DNA of 64,000 bases from Glycocaulis albus (lineage in GTDB: Bacteria > Pseudomonadota > Alphaproteobacteria > Caulobacterales > Maricaulaceae). The position numbers were made by a program, and so were the translations under genes. Below are positions 8,559 through 17,267 of this stretch, in pieces. Location of the stretch: assembly GCF_014639075.1 (NCBI RefSeq), contig NZ_BMFS01000002.1:62001-126000 (forward strand). The letters are read 5' to 3'. Each line of letters opens with the position of its first letter. Positions within the stretch are counted from its first letter, which is position 1. The notes below the pieces were generated by a model. That model was not told the DNA's origin. It saw only the letters and a list, made by a program, of their open reading frames with translations, and ran no database searches.

Positions 8559-9658
8559 CGCATCCCCAAGAGCGGCGCATAGGCGCGCGCATAGACGTGC
8601 CACACGGCACTGAACAGGGCAGCGATCATCGGGCCGATAATGATGCCCATGGCGCCGAACAGGGTCAGGCCGCCCAGCGTCGAGATAAGCACCATGAGAT
8701 CGCTCATCTTTGCATCCTTGCCGACCAGGCGCGGGCGCAGGAAATTGTCGATATTCATGATCACAATGAAGCCGAACACGCCCAGCACGATGCCGGCGAT
8801 CATCTGGTCATGAAAGATCAGCCAGGCGGCCGCCGGTCCCCATACCAGTGGCGTGCCGATACCCGGGATGACCGACAAAAGGCCCGCCAGCGCACCCCAG
8901 AAGGCTGCGCCGGGCACGCCGGCTATGGCAAGCGCCAGCCCCGTTACCGTGCCCTGGACCAGGCCGATGACCAGCGTGCCCTTGATGGTGGCGCGTATCG
9001 TCGACACCGCCCGTCCGGCCAGCAGGATACGGTCGCGCGGACGCAAGGGCAGGAGTTGCAGCGTGGTCGCGGTCATGGCGCGGCCATGCACCAGGAAGAA
9101 ATAGAGCGCGTACAGGAACACGATCACGTTCAGGAAGATGACCAGCGTGGACCCGGCTGCAGAGGTCATCGCATTGATGAAGACGCGCCCTGCCGTGGAG
9201 GCAAAACTGCCGATCTGGCTCGCGATCTCACCCTGATAGCGCACGACCTCCTCGCGCCAGGGGACCCACTCGGGCACCCCGCCGCCGGCGTCCCGCCAGG
9301 CAGTGACCTGGTCCTGCACGAAGGGGGTGAGCGACTCGCTGATCTGCAACGCTTCGCGCACGACGATGACGGCGAGGATGCTGAGCGGCACAAGCCCGAT
9401 AAGGATGACGGACACCATCACCAGAGCGGCGGACACGCGCGGTCGATCTCCCAACCTGGCGGTCAGGCCGTTCTGGGCCGCGGTCAGCATGAGAGCCAGC
9501 ACGGCGGCCAGGAAGACCGCGCCCAGATAGTCCTTCACCATCCAGACAAAGAGACCGGTCAGCGCCAGCGCCGCAACGACGATCACATAGCGCTGCAGGG
9601 CAGCGCGTTCGGCCGGTGTCGGGCCGCCGGAGGAGTCGTCAGGGCGTAGCTCAGCCAT
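8555..9658 (-). CDS. AI-2E family transporter (PerM/TqsA-like permease)
   Basis: The 367-residue integral membrane protein has about seven or eight hydrophobic segments, starting with VIVVAALALTGLFVWMV, and the family C-terminal pattern LVWGPAAAWLIFHDQMIAG followed by NIDNFLRPRLVGKDAKM. Family members export varied small molecules or ions; AI-2 itself is shown for only a few, so the substrate is unknown. The ATG at 9658 is chosen; an in-frame TTG at 9685 would add nine residues. The start lies within the end of the upstream TRAP permease gene (8-base overlap), suggesting it belongs to the same transcript. Confidence 0.87.
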   Translation of the reverse strand: MAELRPDDSSGGPTPAERAALQRYVIVVAALALTGLFVWMVKDYLGAVFLAAVLALMLTAAQNGLTARLGDRPRVSAALVMVSVILIGLVPLSILAVIVVREALQISESLTPFVQDQVTAWRDAGGGVPEWVPWREEVVRYQGEIASQIGSFASTAGRVFINAMTSAAGSTLVIFLNVIVFLYALYFFLVHGRAMTATTLQLLPLRPRDRILLAGRAVSTIRATIKGTLVIGLVQGTVTGLALAIAGVPGAAFWGALAGLLSVIPGIGTPLVWGPAAAWLIFHDQMIAGIVLGVFGFIVIMNIDNFLRPRLVGKDAKMSDLMVLISTLGGLTLFGAMGIIIGPMIAALFSAVWHVYARAYAPLLGMR

Positions 9659-11225
9659 AAAGTGCTCGTGGCAGCGCGGTGGCAAGCCACGGCAGGGCCG
9701 CGACCAGCGCTATTGCGAAAAGCTGAATGATAACGAAGGGGATAGCGCCGCGATAGATGGCGCCTGTCGGCAAGGAGGGCGGTGCCACGCCGCGCAGATA
9801 GAACAGCGCAAACCCGAAGGGCGGGGTGAGGAAGCTGGTCTGCAGGTTCAGCGCCATCAAGACGCCCAGCCAGATCGGGTCCACACCCATCAGGAACAGG
9901 ATCGGCGCGACAATAGGCACGACCACGAAGGTGATCTCGATGAAATCGAGGAAGAAGCCCAGCACGAACATGATGAGCATTACCACCAGCACCGCGCCGA
10001 AGACGCCGCCCGGCACAGATTCCAGCATGGCGCGCACGCTGCCATCACCGCCAAGCTCCCGGAAGACGAGTGCAAACAGCGACGCGCCGATCAGGATCAC
10101 GAACACCATGGAGGAGATGCGCGCCGTCTGCGTCATCACATCGTCCAGCACGCCGGAGCGGAACAGGCGCACCAGCGCCCAGAGCGTTCCGGCTATGGCG
10201 AGGCCTGAAAGGGTGAGGGTGAGAAGGCGTGCACTGCCTTCGACCCCGGCTCGCAGGTTCAGAGCCAGCGCCGCGCCGATCAGGGCAAGCAGGCTTAGCG
10301 CGCCGATTGCAACCAGCCAGCGTCCGGCACGCGGATTGGCCGCAGCACCGGCATTGCGGAAACCGGCAAGCAAAGTCGCCCCCAGCGCACCGACACCGGC
10401 AGCTTCGGTTGGCGTCGCAAGCCCGGAGAGGATCGAGCCGAGTACCGCTATGATCAGCGCCAGCGGCGGCACCAGGGCCCGAATGATCTTGAAATAGTCG
10501 GCGTGAAGCTCCCCTTTCGGGATGGCCGGCGAGGCCTTGGGCCGGGTGACGGCTATGACGATCTGGTAGGCGATATAAGCGCCTACCAGCAGCAGGCCCG
10601 GCACCAGCGCGCCGGCAAACAGGTCCCCCACCGTCAGGATGTCCGGTGAGAAAATGCCTTGTTCGCGTTGCGCCCGCGCATAGGCCGAGCCGAGCTGGTC
10701 TCCCAGCAGGATCAGCACGATGGATGGCGGGATGATCTGGCCCAGCGTACCGGAAGCGGCAATCGAGCCGCTGGCCAGCGCCGGATCATAACCGCGGCGC
10801 AGCATGGTTGGCAGGGACAGAAGCCCCATCGTGACGACCGTTGCCCCGACAATGCCGGTAGAGGCGGCGAGCAGCGCGCCCACGATCACGACCGAAATGC
10901 CAAGCCCGCCACGCAGCGATCCGAAGAGTGCGCCCATCGCCTCGAGCAACTCCTCCGCAACGCGGGATTTTTCCAGCATCACGCCCATGAAGACGAAGAG
11001 CGGCACGGCCACGAGGATGGATTTGTCCATCTCCATGATGTTGCCATAGATGCGCTGGGGAAAGGCGCGCAGATGGAGCGGGTCAAACGCGTCCAGCGCC
11101 AGCCCTATGAGGGCAAAGAGTATCGCCACGCCAGCCAGCGTGAACGCCACGGGAAATCCGCGCAGCAGTGCGGCCACGGCTGTCGCGAACATCAGGAAGG
11201 GCAGGGCAACGAGAAGCAGGTCCAT
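9651..11225 (-). CDS. TRAP transporter large permease subunit (DctM-type)
   Basis: DctM is the membrane subunit that couples sodium movement to uptake of a carboxylate-type solute delivered by a periplasmic binding protein. The 524-residue protein is almost entirely hydrophobic, beginning LLLVALPFLMFATAVAALL and containing the family patterns PPSIVLILLGD and ATPTEAAGVGALGA. It is longer than the usual roughly 430 residues because of an insertion of about 80 residues (about 300-380) with two additional hydrophobic stretches. It follows the DctQ gene without a gap and forms an operon with the DctP gene further upstream. Confidence 0.92.
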   Translation of the reverse strand: MDLLLVALPFLMFATAVAALLRGFPVAFTLAGVAILFALIGLALDAFDPLHLRAFPQRIYGNIMEMDKSILVAVPLFVFMGVMLEKSRVAEELLEAMGALFGSLRGGLGISVVIVGALLAASTGIVGATVVTMGLLSLPTMLRRGYDPALASGSIAASGTLGQIIPPSIVLILLGDQLGSAYARAQREQGIFSPDILTVGDLFAGALVPGLLLVGAYIAYQIVIAVTRPKASPAIPKGELHADYFKIIRALVPPLALIIAVLGSILSGLATPTEAAGVGALGATLLAGFRNAGAAANPRAGRWLVAIGALSLLALIGAALALNLRAGVEGSARLLTLTLSGLAIAGTLWALVRLFRSGVLDDVMTQTARISSMVFVILIGASLFALVFRELGGDGSVRAMLESVPGGVFGAVLVVMLIMFVLGFFLDFIEITFVVVPIVAPILFLMGVDPIWLGVLMALNLQTSFLTPPFGFALFYLRGVAPPSLPTGAIYRGAIPFVIIQLFAIALVAALPWLATALPRALYG

Positions 11226-12002
11226 CTAGAGCGTCCCCGCCTGGCCGGCTTTGGGCGCCTGTGCCCGCCCGGCAATCGTCAGCGCAGCCTTCGCGGCCAT
11301 TGAGACCCCTTGCGCGATCATCATGACGGCAAAGACCGGTATGGCTGTCTTCAGGGCAAAGACAAGCGGCAGCCCGTCGCTCTCGCGTGAGCGCTCCATG
11401 ATCCGCCAAGCGCCGCCTACATAGGAACGCGACGTATCCAGGATCAGCCAGCACATGGGAATCAGAGCCAGGTAGACACCGGCGATATCGGTCCATGCCT
11501 TTGCCCGTTCAGACAGGCGCGCGTAGAAGATGTCGACCCGGACATGCCCGCCCGTCAGCAGGGTGATCGCGCTGGAAAGCAGGAAAAGAAGCGCATGCAG
11601 ATATATGATGCTTTCCTGCAGCTTTGTGATGGAAATGCCGAAAACATAACGCTGAATCACGACAAGACTGGTCACAAGAACCAGTGCGAGCGCAAACCAG
11701 CGCGCGGCATCGCCTATCATCCGGCTGATGGCATCAATGACCGCGGCTGTCCGGCCAAGGGCGATAGTGAGAATGACGGGCAGCGGCGCAAAGGCGGCCC
11801 ACAGCGCCGCGATAAGCGGCAGGATAACCAGAGGGGTCAGACCCCAGCCTGCCCAGCCGAGAACTACGCCCAGCTCACGGCCCGTGGCCGGCAAATCGGA
11901 TGCGATCCAGGCTTGAATGCTGCCACCGGCCAGCCGGTCGGCGGCCATGACGATGACCGTCAAGGCGATAAGCGTCAGCAGCAGCCAGTCGCCCGCCCGC
12001 AT
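11226..12002 (-). CDS. TRAP transporter small permease subunit (DctQ-type), N-terminally extended
   Basis: DctQ is the four-helix partner of DctM in tripartite ATP-independent transporters. The canonical core occupies the C-terminal two thirds (RYVFGISITKLQESIIYLHA, then TGGHVRVDIFYARLS). In front of it are two or three additional hydrophobic stretches (WLLLTLIALTVIVMAA and LTPLVILPLIAALWAAF) not found in short DctQ proteins. The ATG at 12002 gives 258 residues and has AGGAC upstream; a TTG at 12125 would add 41 less convincing residues. A 272-base gap without an evident gene separates it from the binding-protein gene, unusually long for a TRAP operon. Confidence 0.85.
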   Translation of the reverse strand: MRAGDWLLLTLIALTVIVMAADRLAGGSIQAWIASDLPATGRELGVVLGWAGWGLTPLVILPLIAALWAAFAPLPVILTIALGRTAAVIDAISRMIGDAARWFALALVLVTSLVVIQRYVFGISITKLQESIIYLHALLFLLSSAITLLTGGHVRVDIFYARLSERAKAWTDIAGVYLALIPMCWLILDTSRSYVGGAWRIMERSRESDGLPLVFALKTAIPVFAVMMIAQGVSMAAKAALTIAGRAQAPKAGQAGTL

Positions 12003-12274
12003 CACGAGGTCCTGTCCCCATAAAGGTTCCGGTTGTGGCGCGTGCGGGATTTGGCTTCTGAACAGGAGAGACGTGCGCCGTGGAACCTCCCTCCACAAGA
12101 ACGGATCGACGCCTTCGTGGGCCAAATCCGCCGCGTCTTGAAAAGATTAGGGCAAGATCGCCCATTATGTCGTCGCATCCCCTTGAAAGAGGACGGCCCT
12201 TCCTGCGGGTCTGCTCCTAATACTGAACGATCTTGCGCCATACCACACCGCAAACCCTTTATGAGGACAGGACC

Positions 12275-13390
12275 TTAACCGCCAAGCACGAGTTCGCGTT
12301 TTTGCAGATAGGGTGTCTCGGAGACATTCGCCCATTCGCGAGACCGGCGGCGCGACTGGACATAGCTGTTGTACACGCGGCGGGAGATCGCGTCTGCATT
12401 GGCGGCGTTGGCGACGACTTCCTCGCTGACCCGGCCCAGCTCGCGCCATATCTCGTCAGAGAAATTGCGCAGCTGAACGCCGTGCTCCTCGATCAGGGTC
12501 TGCAGCGCGATCCCGTTATGGTGCGTGAATTCGGCGATGGAAAGATTATTGGCGGCATGGGCCGCCGCCTTCACGATGGCCTTCTGGTCGGCTGGCAGGC
12601 TCTCCCAGACACCCAGATTCATCCCGAGTGCAAGCGACGAACCGGGCTCGTGGAAGCCGGGGCCGTAGTAGAACGGTGCCTCGCGGTAGAAGCCGAATGC
12701 GAGATCATTCCACGGGCCAACCCATTCGGTGGCATCAATCGCGCCGGACTGCAGCGCCTGATATATCTCGCCGCCCGACAGTGCGACGGCAGCTCCGCCC
12801 AGCGCCCGGATGACATCGCCGCCAAGGCCGGGCATGCGCACGCGCAGGCCCCGGAAATCCTCGAGTGTATTGATCTCGCGCTTGAACCAGCCGCCCATCT
12901 GGTGGCCCGAATTGCCGGCCTGGAAGGGCTTGATGTTGAACTGGGCCGAGAGTTCGTCCCACAAGGCCTGACCGCCGCCGAATTCCACCCACGCCATGAT
13001 TTCCATGGCCGTCATGCCCAGCGGCACCGCACAGAAGAAATTATAGGCCGGAGAGCGGCCCTGCCAGTAATACTCGGCAGCGTGATACATGTCCGCGACG
13101 CCGTTTGAAACCGCGTCAAAGACCTCAAACGCGCCGACAATCTCGCCCGCGCCGTAGACCTGTACTTCAAGCTCACCGCCAGACATCTCACCGATCAGGC
13201 GTGCCGTGGTATCGGCTGCCGTGCCAAGGCCGGGAAAATTCGCCGGCCATGTGGTGACCATGCGCAGCCGGCGGGTGCGGCGCCGGTTTACGGCTGGCGC
13301 GGCGACCTCTCCGGGTGTTTCCTGTGAACATGCCGTTGCTGCCGCTGCGGTGGCAATGGTTGCGCCGCTCAGGAATGTCCTGCGATCCAT
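12275..13390 (-). CDS. TRAP transporter solute-binding protein (DctP-type, TakP-like), Tat lipoprotein
   Basis: This 371-residue extracytoplasmic protein captures the solute for the DctQM permease. It opens with a twin-arginine signal (DRRTFLSGATIATAAAATAC) whose end resembles a lipobox (ATAC, Cys21), so it is probably exported folded and lipid-anchored. The mature part has the binding-protein patterns RMVTTWPANFPGLGTAAD, VYGAGEIVGAFEVFDAV and DATEWVGPWNDLAFG, closest in feel to the TakP group that binds 2-oxo acids such as pyruvate. The substrate cannot be fixed by eye. The ATG at 13390 is preferred because it places the RR motif at residues 3-4 and has GGGGGAGA upstream. Confidence 0.9.
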   Translation of the reverse strand: MDRRTFLSGATIATAAAATACSQETPGEVAAPAVNRRRTRRLRMVTTWPANFPGLGTAADTTARLIGEMSGGELEVQVYGAGEIVGAFEVFDAVSNGVADMYHAAEYYWQGRSPAYNFFCAVPLGMTAMEIMAWVEFGGGQALWDELSAQFNIKPFQAGNSGHQMGGWFKREINTLEDFRGLRVRMPGLGGDVIRALGGAAVALSGGEIYQALQSGAIDATEWVGPWNDLAFGFYREAPFYYGPGFHEPGSSLALGMNLGVWESLPADQKAIVKAAAHAANNLSIAEFTHHNGIALQTLIEEHGVQLRNFSDEIWRELGRVSEEVVANAANADAISRRVYNSYVQSRRRSREWANVSETPYLQKRELVLGG

Positions 13391-13474
13391 GTCTGTCTCC
13401 CCCGGAAATGCGTTATTGCCGCTATCGGCCCGATTCACCGACGGACCCTTTCCCCTTCAATAGCAGGGTTTAGG

Positions 13475-14203
13475 CTACTCGCCAGCCTCTAACCGCCGCC
13501 AGCCGGCGGGTTCGAGGACCTCCAGAGGCGAATATCGCGCCTTGTAGTCCATTTTCGCGCTGCCCTTGACCCAGTAGCCCAGATAGACGTGCGCGAGGCT
13601 GGCGGCTTTTGCCCGCCGCACATGGTCGAGGATCATGAACGCGCCCGGGCTGGACCCCGCGCGGTCCGGATCAAAAAAGCTGTAAATCAGAGAAAACCCG
13701 TCCGGGAGCTCATCCACCAGCGCCGCAGCGGCCAGCTGGCCGGCTGGGTCGCGATACTCTGCGATGTGGGTACGTTGCATACCGTCCTCGACCATGCCCA
13801 CGTAATCAAGGAAATGCATGCCGGCCATGTCGCCATCGCCGTGGCGCGATTCCAGATAGCGGCTCATCAGCGCAAACTGCTCGGTGGTGGCATCCGCCGG
13901 GCGGATATCCACCATCAGGCCATCATTGCGCTTCAGTACGCGCCGCTGCGAGCGGGAGAACGTGAACTCGGCGACGGGAATCCGCACCGACTTGCACGCT
14001 GAACACCGTTCACAGGCCGGACGGTAGAGGATGGACTGGGAGCGGCGGAACCCGGCATGGGTCAGAGCGTCGTTCAGCCCCGGGCCATCGGCGGGATCCA
14101 CGCGTGTGAACACCTTGCGCTCGAGCTGCCCCGGCAGATAGGGGCAGGGCGTCGGTGCCGTCAGGAAGAACGGCAATTGGCGCGTGGTGAACGGATGCGT
14201 CAC
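13475..14203 (-). CDS. bpt: Aspartate/glutamate leucyltransferase (Bpt)
   Basis: Bpt transfers leucine from leucyl-tRNA to proteins with N-terminal Asp or Glu, marking them for ClpAP through the N-end rule. The 242-residue protein has the N-terminal cysteine cluster (PCPYLPG, then RPACERCSACKSVRIPV, about residues 62-78) and the C-terminal acetyltransferase-like fold ending MDYKARYSPLEVLEPAGW, characteristic of the bacterial R-transferase family. The start appears to be GTG at 14203. Bacterial family members of this sequence type use leucine rather than arginine, which is why the leucyl form is given. It stands between transport and motility genes with no operon partner. Confidence 0.9.
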   Translation of the reverse strand: MTHPFTTRQLPFFLTAPTPCPYLPGQLERKVFTRVDPADGPGLNDALTHAGFRRSQSILYRPACERCSACKSVRIPVAEFTFSRSQRRVLKRNDGLMVDIRPADATTEQFALMSRYLESRHGDGDMAGMHFLDYVGMVEDGMQRTHIAEYRDPAGQLAAAALVDELPDGFSLIYSFFDPDRAGSSPGAFMILDHVRRAKAASLAHVYLGYWVKGSAKMDYKARYSPLEVLEPAGWRRLEAGE

Positions 14204-14302
14204 GGCAGGTCTGATCCCTCAATCCCGGCGGCGAATCCCCGTCTGGGTTGAAGTCAGTGTAGCGTTACGGCGGGCTGTCCGGAACAGCCGGTTTTCAGGC
14301 GC

Positions 14303-15199
14303 TTACAGCGCACCACCGGGCGGCAGGACCGGCGCTTCGCGCAGCAGGACGATCGACAGGCGGCGATTGCCAGCCATGTAGGGATCATCGGGGAATAGCG
14401 GCTCGGCAGACCCCTTGCCACGCACGTCAGAAATCCGGTCATCGGAAATGCCGCGCTCCTGCAGGATGCGCAGGGCCGCATTGGCGCGGGCCGACGACAG
14501 CTCCCAGTTGGACGGCGCATCAGGCGGCACGGGAGATGCATCGGTATGCCCGGAAATCGTAATCCGGTTCGGCAGCCGCTCCACGACATCGGCAACGGCA
14601 CGCAGAAGGACAATGGCCCGTTCATTGGGACGGGTGGCGCCAGCGTCGAACATCGGGCGGCCTTCCTCGTCTATAAGCTGGATGCGCAGGCCTTCGGGCG
14701 TCTGATCGATGATCAGGTGACGCGACAGCTCGGCAAGCTCCGGCATTTCCTGCAGGGCCTGACGCAGCGACATCTCGGCGCTTTCAAACTCCGCCTGCTC
14801 ACGCCGCGCCAGCGCGCTGGTCAGCGCGTCGCGTGCCACGTCGCGCGGGCTGCCTTCACCATCGTCGGGCGTTTCGTCTGATCCGGATCCAGGCGCATGT
14901 GACGTCGGATTGCGCTCCAGAAAGGCCATATCCGGGCTGGAGACGCCTTCGTCGCCCCGCGGCGGCATCAGGCGCAAGGGCGCCGAGCCGGTATTGTCGG
15001 TGCTGACGGTGGAGGGGGAGAAATAGTCCGCCACGCCGCGCAACTGTTCCTGATCGACCGAGTTGATCAGCCACATCAGCAGGAAGAAGGCCATCATCGC
15101 CGTGACGAAATCTGCATAGGCCACTTTCCAAGCGCCGCCATGATGACCATGTCCGGCTTTCTTGATTTTCTTGATGATGATCGGTTGACCGGACGCCAT
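14303..15199 (-). CDS. motB: Flagellar motor protein MotB
   Basis: MotB is the stator subunit that anchors MotA to peptidoglycan and carries the proton-conducting aspartate. The 298-residue protein has a short basic N terminus (IIIKKIKKAGHGHHGG), a single transmembrane helix with the essential Asp30 in VAYADFVTAMMAFFLLMWL, a plug and linker region rich in acidic residues (about 70-130), and a C-terminal OmpA-like peptidoglycan-binding domain (ISGHTDASPVPPDAP, then LSSARANAALRIL). The ATG at 15199 matches homologue starts. No motA or other flagellar gene is adjacent, so the locus is an isolated motility gene. Confidence 0.93.
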   Translation of the reverse strand: MASGQPIIIKKIKKAGHGHHGGAWKVAYADFVTAMMAFFLLMWLINSVDQEQLRGVADYFSPSTVSTDNTGSAPLRLMPPRGDEGVSSPDMAFLERNPTSHAPGSGSDETPDDGEGSPRDVARDALTSALARREQAEFESAEMSLRQALQEMPELAELSRHLIIDQTPEGLRIQLIDEEGRPMFDAGATRPNERAIVLLRAVADVVERLPNRITISGHTDASPVPPDAPSNWELSSARANAALRILQERGISDDRISDVRGKGSAEPLFPDDPYMAGNRRLSIVLLREAPVLPPGGAL

Positions 15200-15283
15200 A
15201 TCCCACCCGCACGCTTGTTGTTGTATCGCCAAGCTACACGAACAGGGTTAAGGGCGGGTTGAAGCGCTGTATGGAGGCACATT

Positions 15284-15754
15284 TTGGAAACTGCACGCGC
15301 TTTTCGCGATGCTCTCGGCTGTTACCCAACCGGCGTGGCCCTGGTCACGGTTCTGGAGAACGGCCGCGCGCGGGCTCTCACAATAAACTCCTTTGCCTCC
15401 GTCTCGCTGGAACCGCCGCTGGTTCTGTGGTCGCTGGACAGGGGGAGCCTGCGCTACGACCAGTTTTCTTCAGCACCGCGCTTCGCGATCAACGTGCTGG
15501 GAGCCGATCAGGAAGCGCTGGCGCTGGCCTGCGCGCGCGATGATGATCTGGGACGGGTAGGCGGACAGTGGGCGGAAGGTGAAACCGGCGTGCCGCTGGT
15601 CAGGGACGCGATCGCCCGGTTCGAGTGTACGCTGGACGCCGTGCACGAGGGCGGCGACCACATCATCATCGTTGGACGGGTAGCCGCGTTCGACCGGCCC
15701 CGCACAGCGCCCGCCCTTGTGTTCCACCGGTCAGTGTTTGCAGCGGCGCATTAG
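15284..15754 (+). CDS. Flavin reductase family protein
   Basis: The 156-residue protein has the FMN-binding split-barrel pattern of NAD(P)H:flavin oxidoreductases: GCYPTGVALVTV (residues 12-23), ALTINSFASVSLEPPLVLWSL read in two halves (31-51) and FAINVLGADQEALA (68-81), ending HHIIIVGRV-like strand (GDHIIIVGRV). Such proteins supply reduced flavin to a partner monooxygenase or reduce flavins directly. It begins with TTG at 15284, supported by GGAGG at 15273-15277. No monooxygenase gene is nearby, so its partner is unknown. Confidence 0.88.
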   Translation: METARAFRDALGCYPTGVALVTVLENGRARALTINSFASVSLEPPLVLWSLDRGSLRYDQFSSAPRFAINVLGADQEALALACARDDDLGRVGGQWAEGETGVPLVRDAIARFECTLDAVHEGGDHIIIVGRVAAFDRPRTAPALVFHRSVFAAAH

Positions 15755-15774
15755 CGCCTCGGGAGAAAGAATTC

Positions 15775-16635
15775 ATGACAATTGCCGCCTTTCTCGGACT
15801 GGGCGTGATGGGCTATCCGATGGCCGGGCATCTGAAAGCGGCCGGCCATGATGTGCGTGTCTGGAACCGGACCGGCGCCAAGACGAAGGCCTGGGCTGAC
15901 CAACATGGCGGCACGCCCTCAGCCAGCCCGCAGGATGCGGCCGGGGGGGCGGATATCGTGTTCATGTGCCTGGGTGACGACCCGGATGTACGCGCCATCG
16001 CACTGCCTTTGCTGGAACATATGAAACCCGGCGCAGTGCTCGTCGATCACACCACGGCGTCGGCACAGCTCGCGCGCGAACTTCACGAGGCGGCGTCAGC
16101 GAAGGGTATCGGCTTTGTCGATGCGCCGGTATCGGGCGGACAGGCGGGCGCGGAAAATGGCCAGCTTTCCATCATGTGCGGCGGCGATGCGGATGTGTTT
16201 GCGAAAGCCGAGCCTGTGATGCAGGCCTATGCCAAGGCCATTGTCCATGCCGGGCCGGCGGGGGCAGGCCAGCTGACCAAGATGGTCAACCAGATCTGCA
16301 TTGCCGGGCTGGTGCAGGGATTGTCCGAAGGCATTCACTTCGCGCAGGCCGCCGGGCTGGACGTGGAAACCGTCATCCGCGCGGTCTCCAAGGGCGCGGC
16401 GCAAAGCTGGCAGATGGAAAATCGCTGGCAGACAATGGAGCAGGGCAAATTCGATTTTGGCTTTGCGGTCGAATGGATGCGCAAGGATCTTCGTATTGCA
16501 CTTGAAGAGGCGCGCGCCAATGGCGCCAAATTGCCCGTTACCGCACTCGTCGACCAGTTCTACGCGGAAGTGGAAGCCATGGGTGGCAAGCGCTGGGATA
16601 CGTCCAGCCTGATTGCGCGGCTTACCTCAGAATGA
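15775..16635 (+). CDS. NAD(P)-dependent beta-hydroxyacid dehydrogenase (3-hydroxyisobutyrate dehydrogenase family)
   Basis: The 286-residue protein has an N-terminal Rossmann motif GLGVMGYPMAGHL (residues 7-19), the substrate motif FVDAPVSGGQAGAENG (about 118-133) and the catalytic-lysine helix GAGQLTKMVNQICIAG (Lys about 168). This fits the 3-hydroxyisobutyrate, tartronate semialdehyde or glyoxylate reductase family. A second family member, more clearly MmsB, lies at 21900 in the valine cluster, so this paralogue probably has a different substrate. The ATG at 15775 follows GGGAGAAAG. The end overlaps the next gene by 4 bases (ATGA). Confidence 0.86.
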   Translation: MTIAAFLGLGVMGYPMAGHLKAAGHDVRVWNRTGAKTKAWADQHGGTPSASPQDAAGGADIVFMCLGDDPDVRAIALPLLEHMKPGAVLVDHTTASAQLARELHEAASAKGIGFVDAPVSGGQAGAENGQLSIMCGGDADVFAKAEPVMQAYAKAIVHAGPAGAGQLTKMVNQICIAGLVQGLSEGIHFAQAAGLDVETVIRAVSKGAAQSWQMENRWQTMEQGKFDFGFAVEWMRKDLRIALEEARANGAKLPVTALVDQFYAEVEAMGGKRWDTSSLIARLTSE

Positions 16636-17264
16636 GCGTCGAGCTCCTCTTCTCCATTCTCGACCATGCAGGCGTGTTCCTGTTCGCCGTGTCGGGCGGG
16701 ATCATCGCCGCGCGCAACCGGCTGGACCCTTTTGGCGCAGCCATTCTGGGTGCAGTCACGGGCATGGGCGGCGGCACGCTGCGCGACATGATCCTCGGCA
16801 GCCTGCCGGTCTACTGGGTCAATGCGCCGGAATATCTCGCCCTGGCGCTGATTGGCGGCGTGGCCGGCTATTACGGCTCCGCCCTCGTTACGTCTGGCAA
16901 GGGCATCCGCATGAGAGCGCTGGTCTGGGCTGATGCAGCGGGTTTGAGTGTCTTTTGTGTGATCGGCGCGCAAGCGGGTCTCGCCGCCGGGGCGCACTGG
17001 TCCATCGCGGCCCTGACCGGCGTGATGAGCGCGGCCTTTGGTGGGCTGCTGCGCGATATCATCGTCAACGAGGTGCCGCTGATCCTGCGCGCAGAGATTT
17101 ATGCGCTCGCGGCACTGGCGGGTGCCTCCGCCTACATCATAGCCATCCAGCTGGGCGTGATGACCAGTATTGCGGCCATTGGCGCGGCTTTGCTGGCGTT
17201 CGTGATACGCGGCGCGTCGGTCCAGTTCGGCTGGTCACTGCCGCCGATTGGGCGGGTGGAGTGA
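16632..17264 (+). CDS. TRIC-type (UPF0126, YicG/YadS-like) membrane protein
   Basis: The 210-residue integral membrane protein consists of two internally repeated halves, each with a glycine-rich motif: GAAILGAVTGMGGGTLRDMI (about 36-55) and GVMSAAFGGLLRDIIVNEV (about 130-148). About seven hydrophobic segments are visible. Proteins of this family are bacterial relatives of trimeric intracellular cation channels or small-solute permeases; the natural substrate is unknown. It is translationally coupled to the upstream dehydrogenase by an ATGA overlap and followed after 3 bases by the Shedu-like gene. Confidence 0.88.
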   Translation: MSVELLFSILDHAGVFLFAVSGGIIAARNRLDPFGAAILGAVTGMGGGTLRDMILGSLPVYWVNAPEYLALALIGGVAGYYGSALVTSGKGIRMRALVWADAAGLSVFCVIGAQAGLAAGAHWSIAALTGVMSAAFGGLLRDIIVNEVPLILRAEIYALAALAGASAYIIAIQLGVMTSIAAIGAALLAFVIRGASVQFGWSLPPIGRVE

Positions 17265-17267
17265 GTA

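Noticed and set aside
12003-12274. The 272-base gap inside the TRAP operon as a possible small gene or riboswitch
   Set aside because: No open frame with a sensible start, no conserved riboswitch core and no strong hairpin was seen. An upstream TTG extension of DctQ into it lacks support.
15200-15283. A CtrA site in the motB promoter (CTTAACC on the minus strand near 15246-15252)
   Set aside because: Only a half-site with a mismatch is present and there is no second TTAA at the proper distance.
15775-16635. Calling this gene a second mmsB or garR
   Set aside because: The family is clear, but residues that separate hydroxyisobutyrate, tartronate semialdehyde and glyoxylate reductases cannot be judged by eye and the neighbours give no hint.
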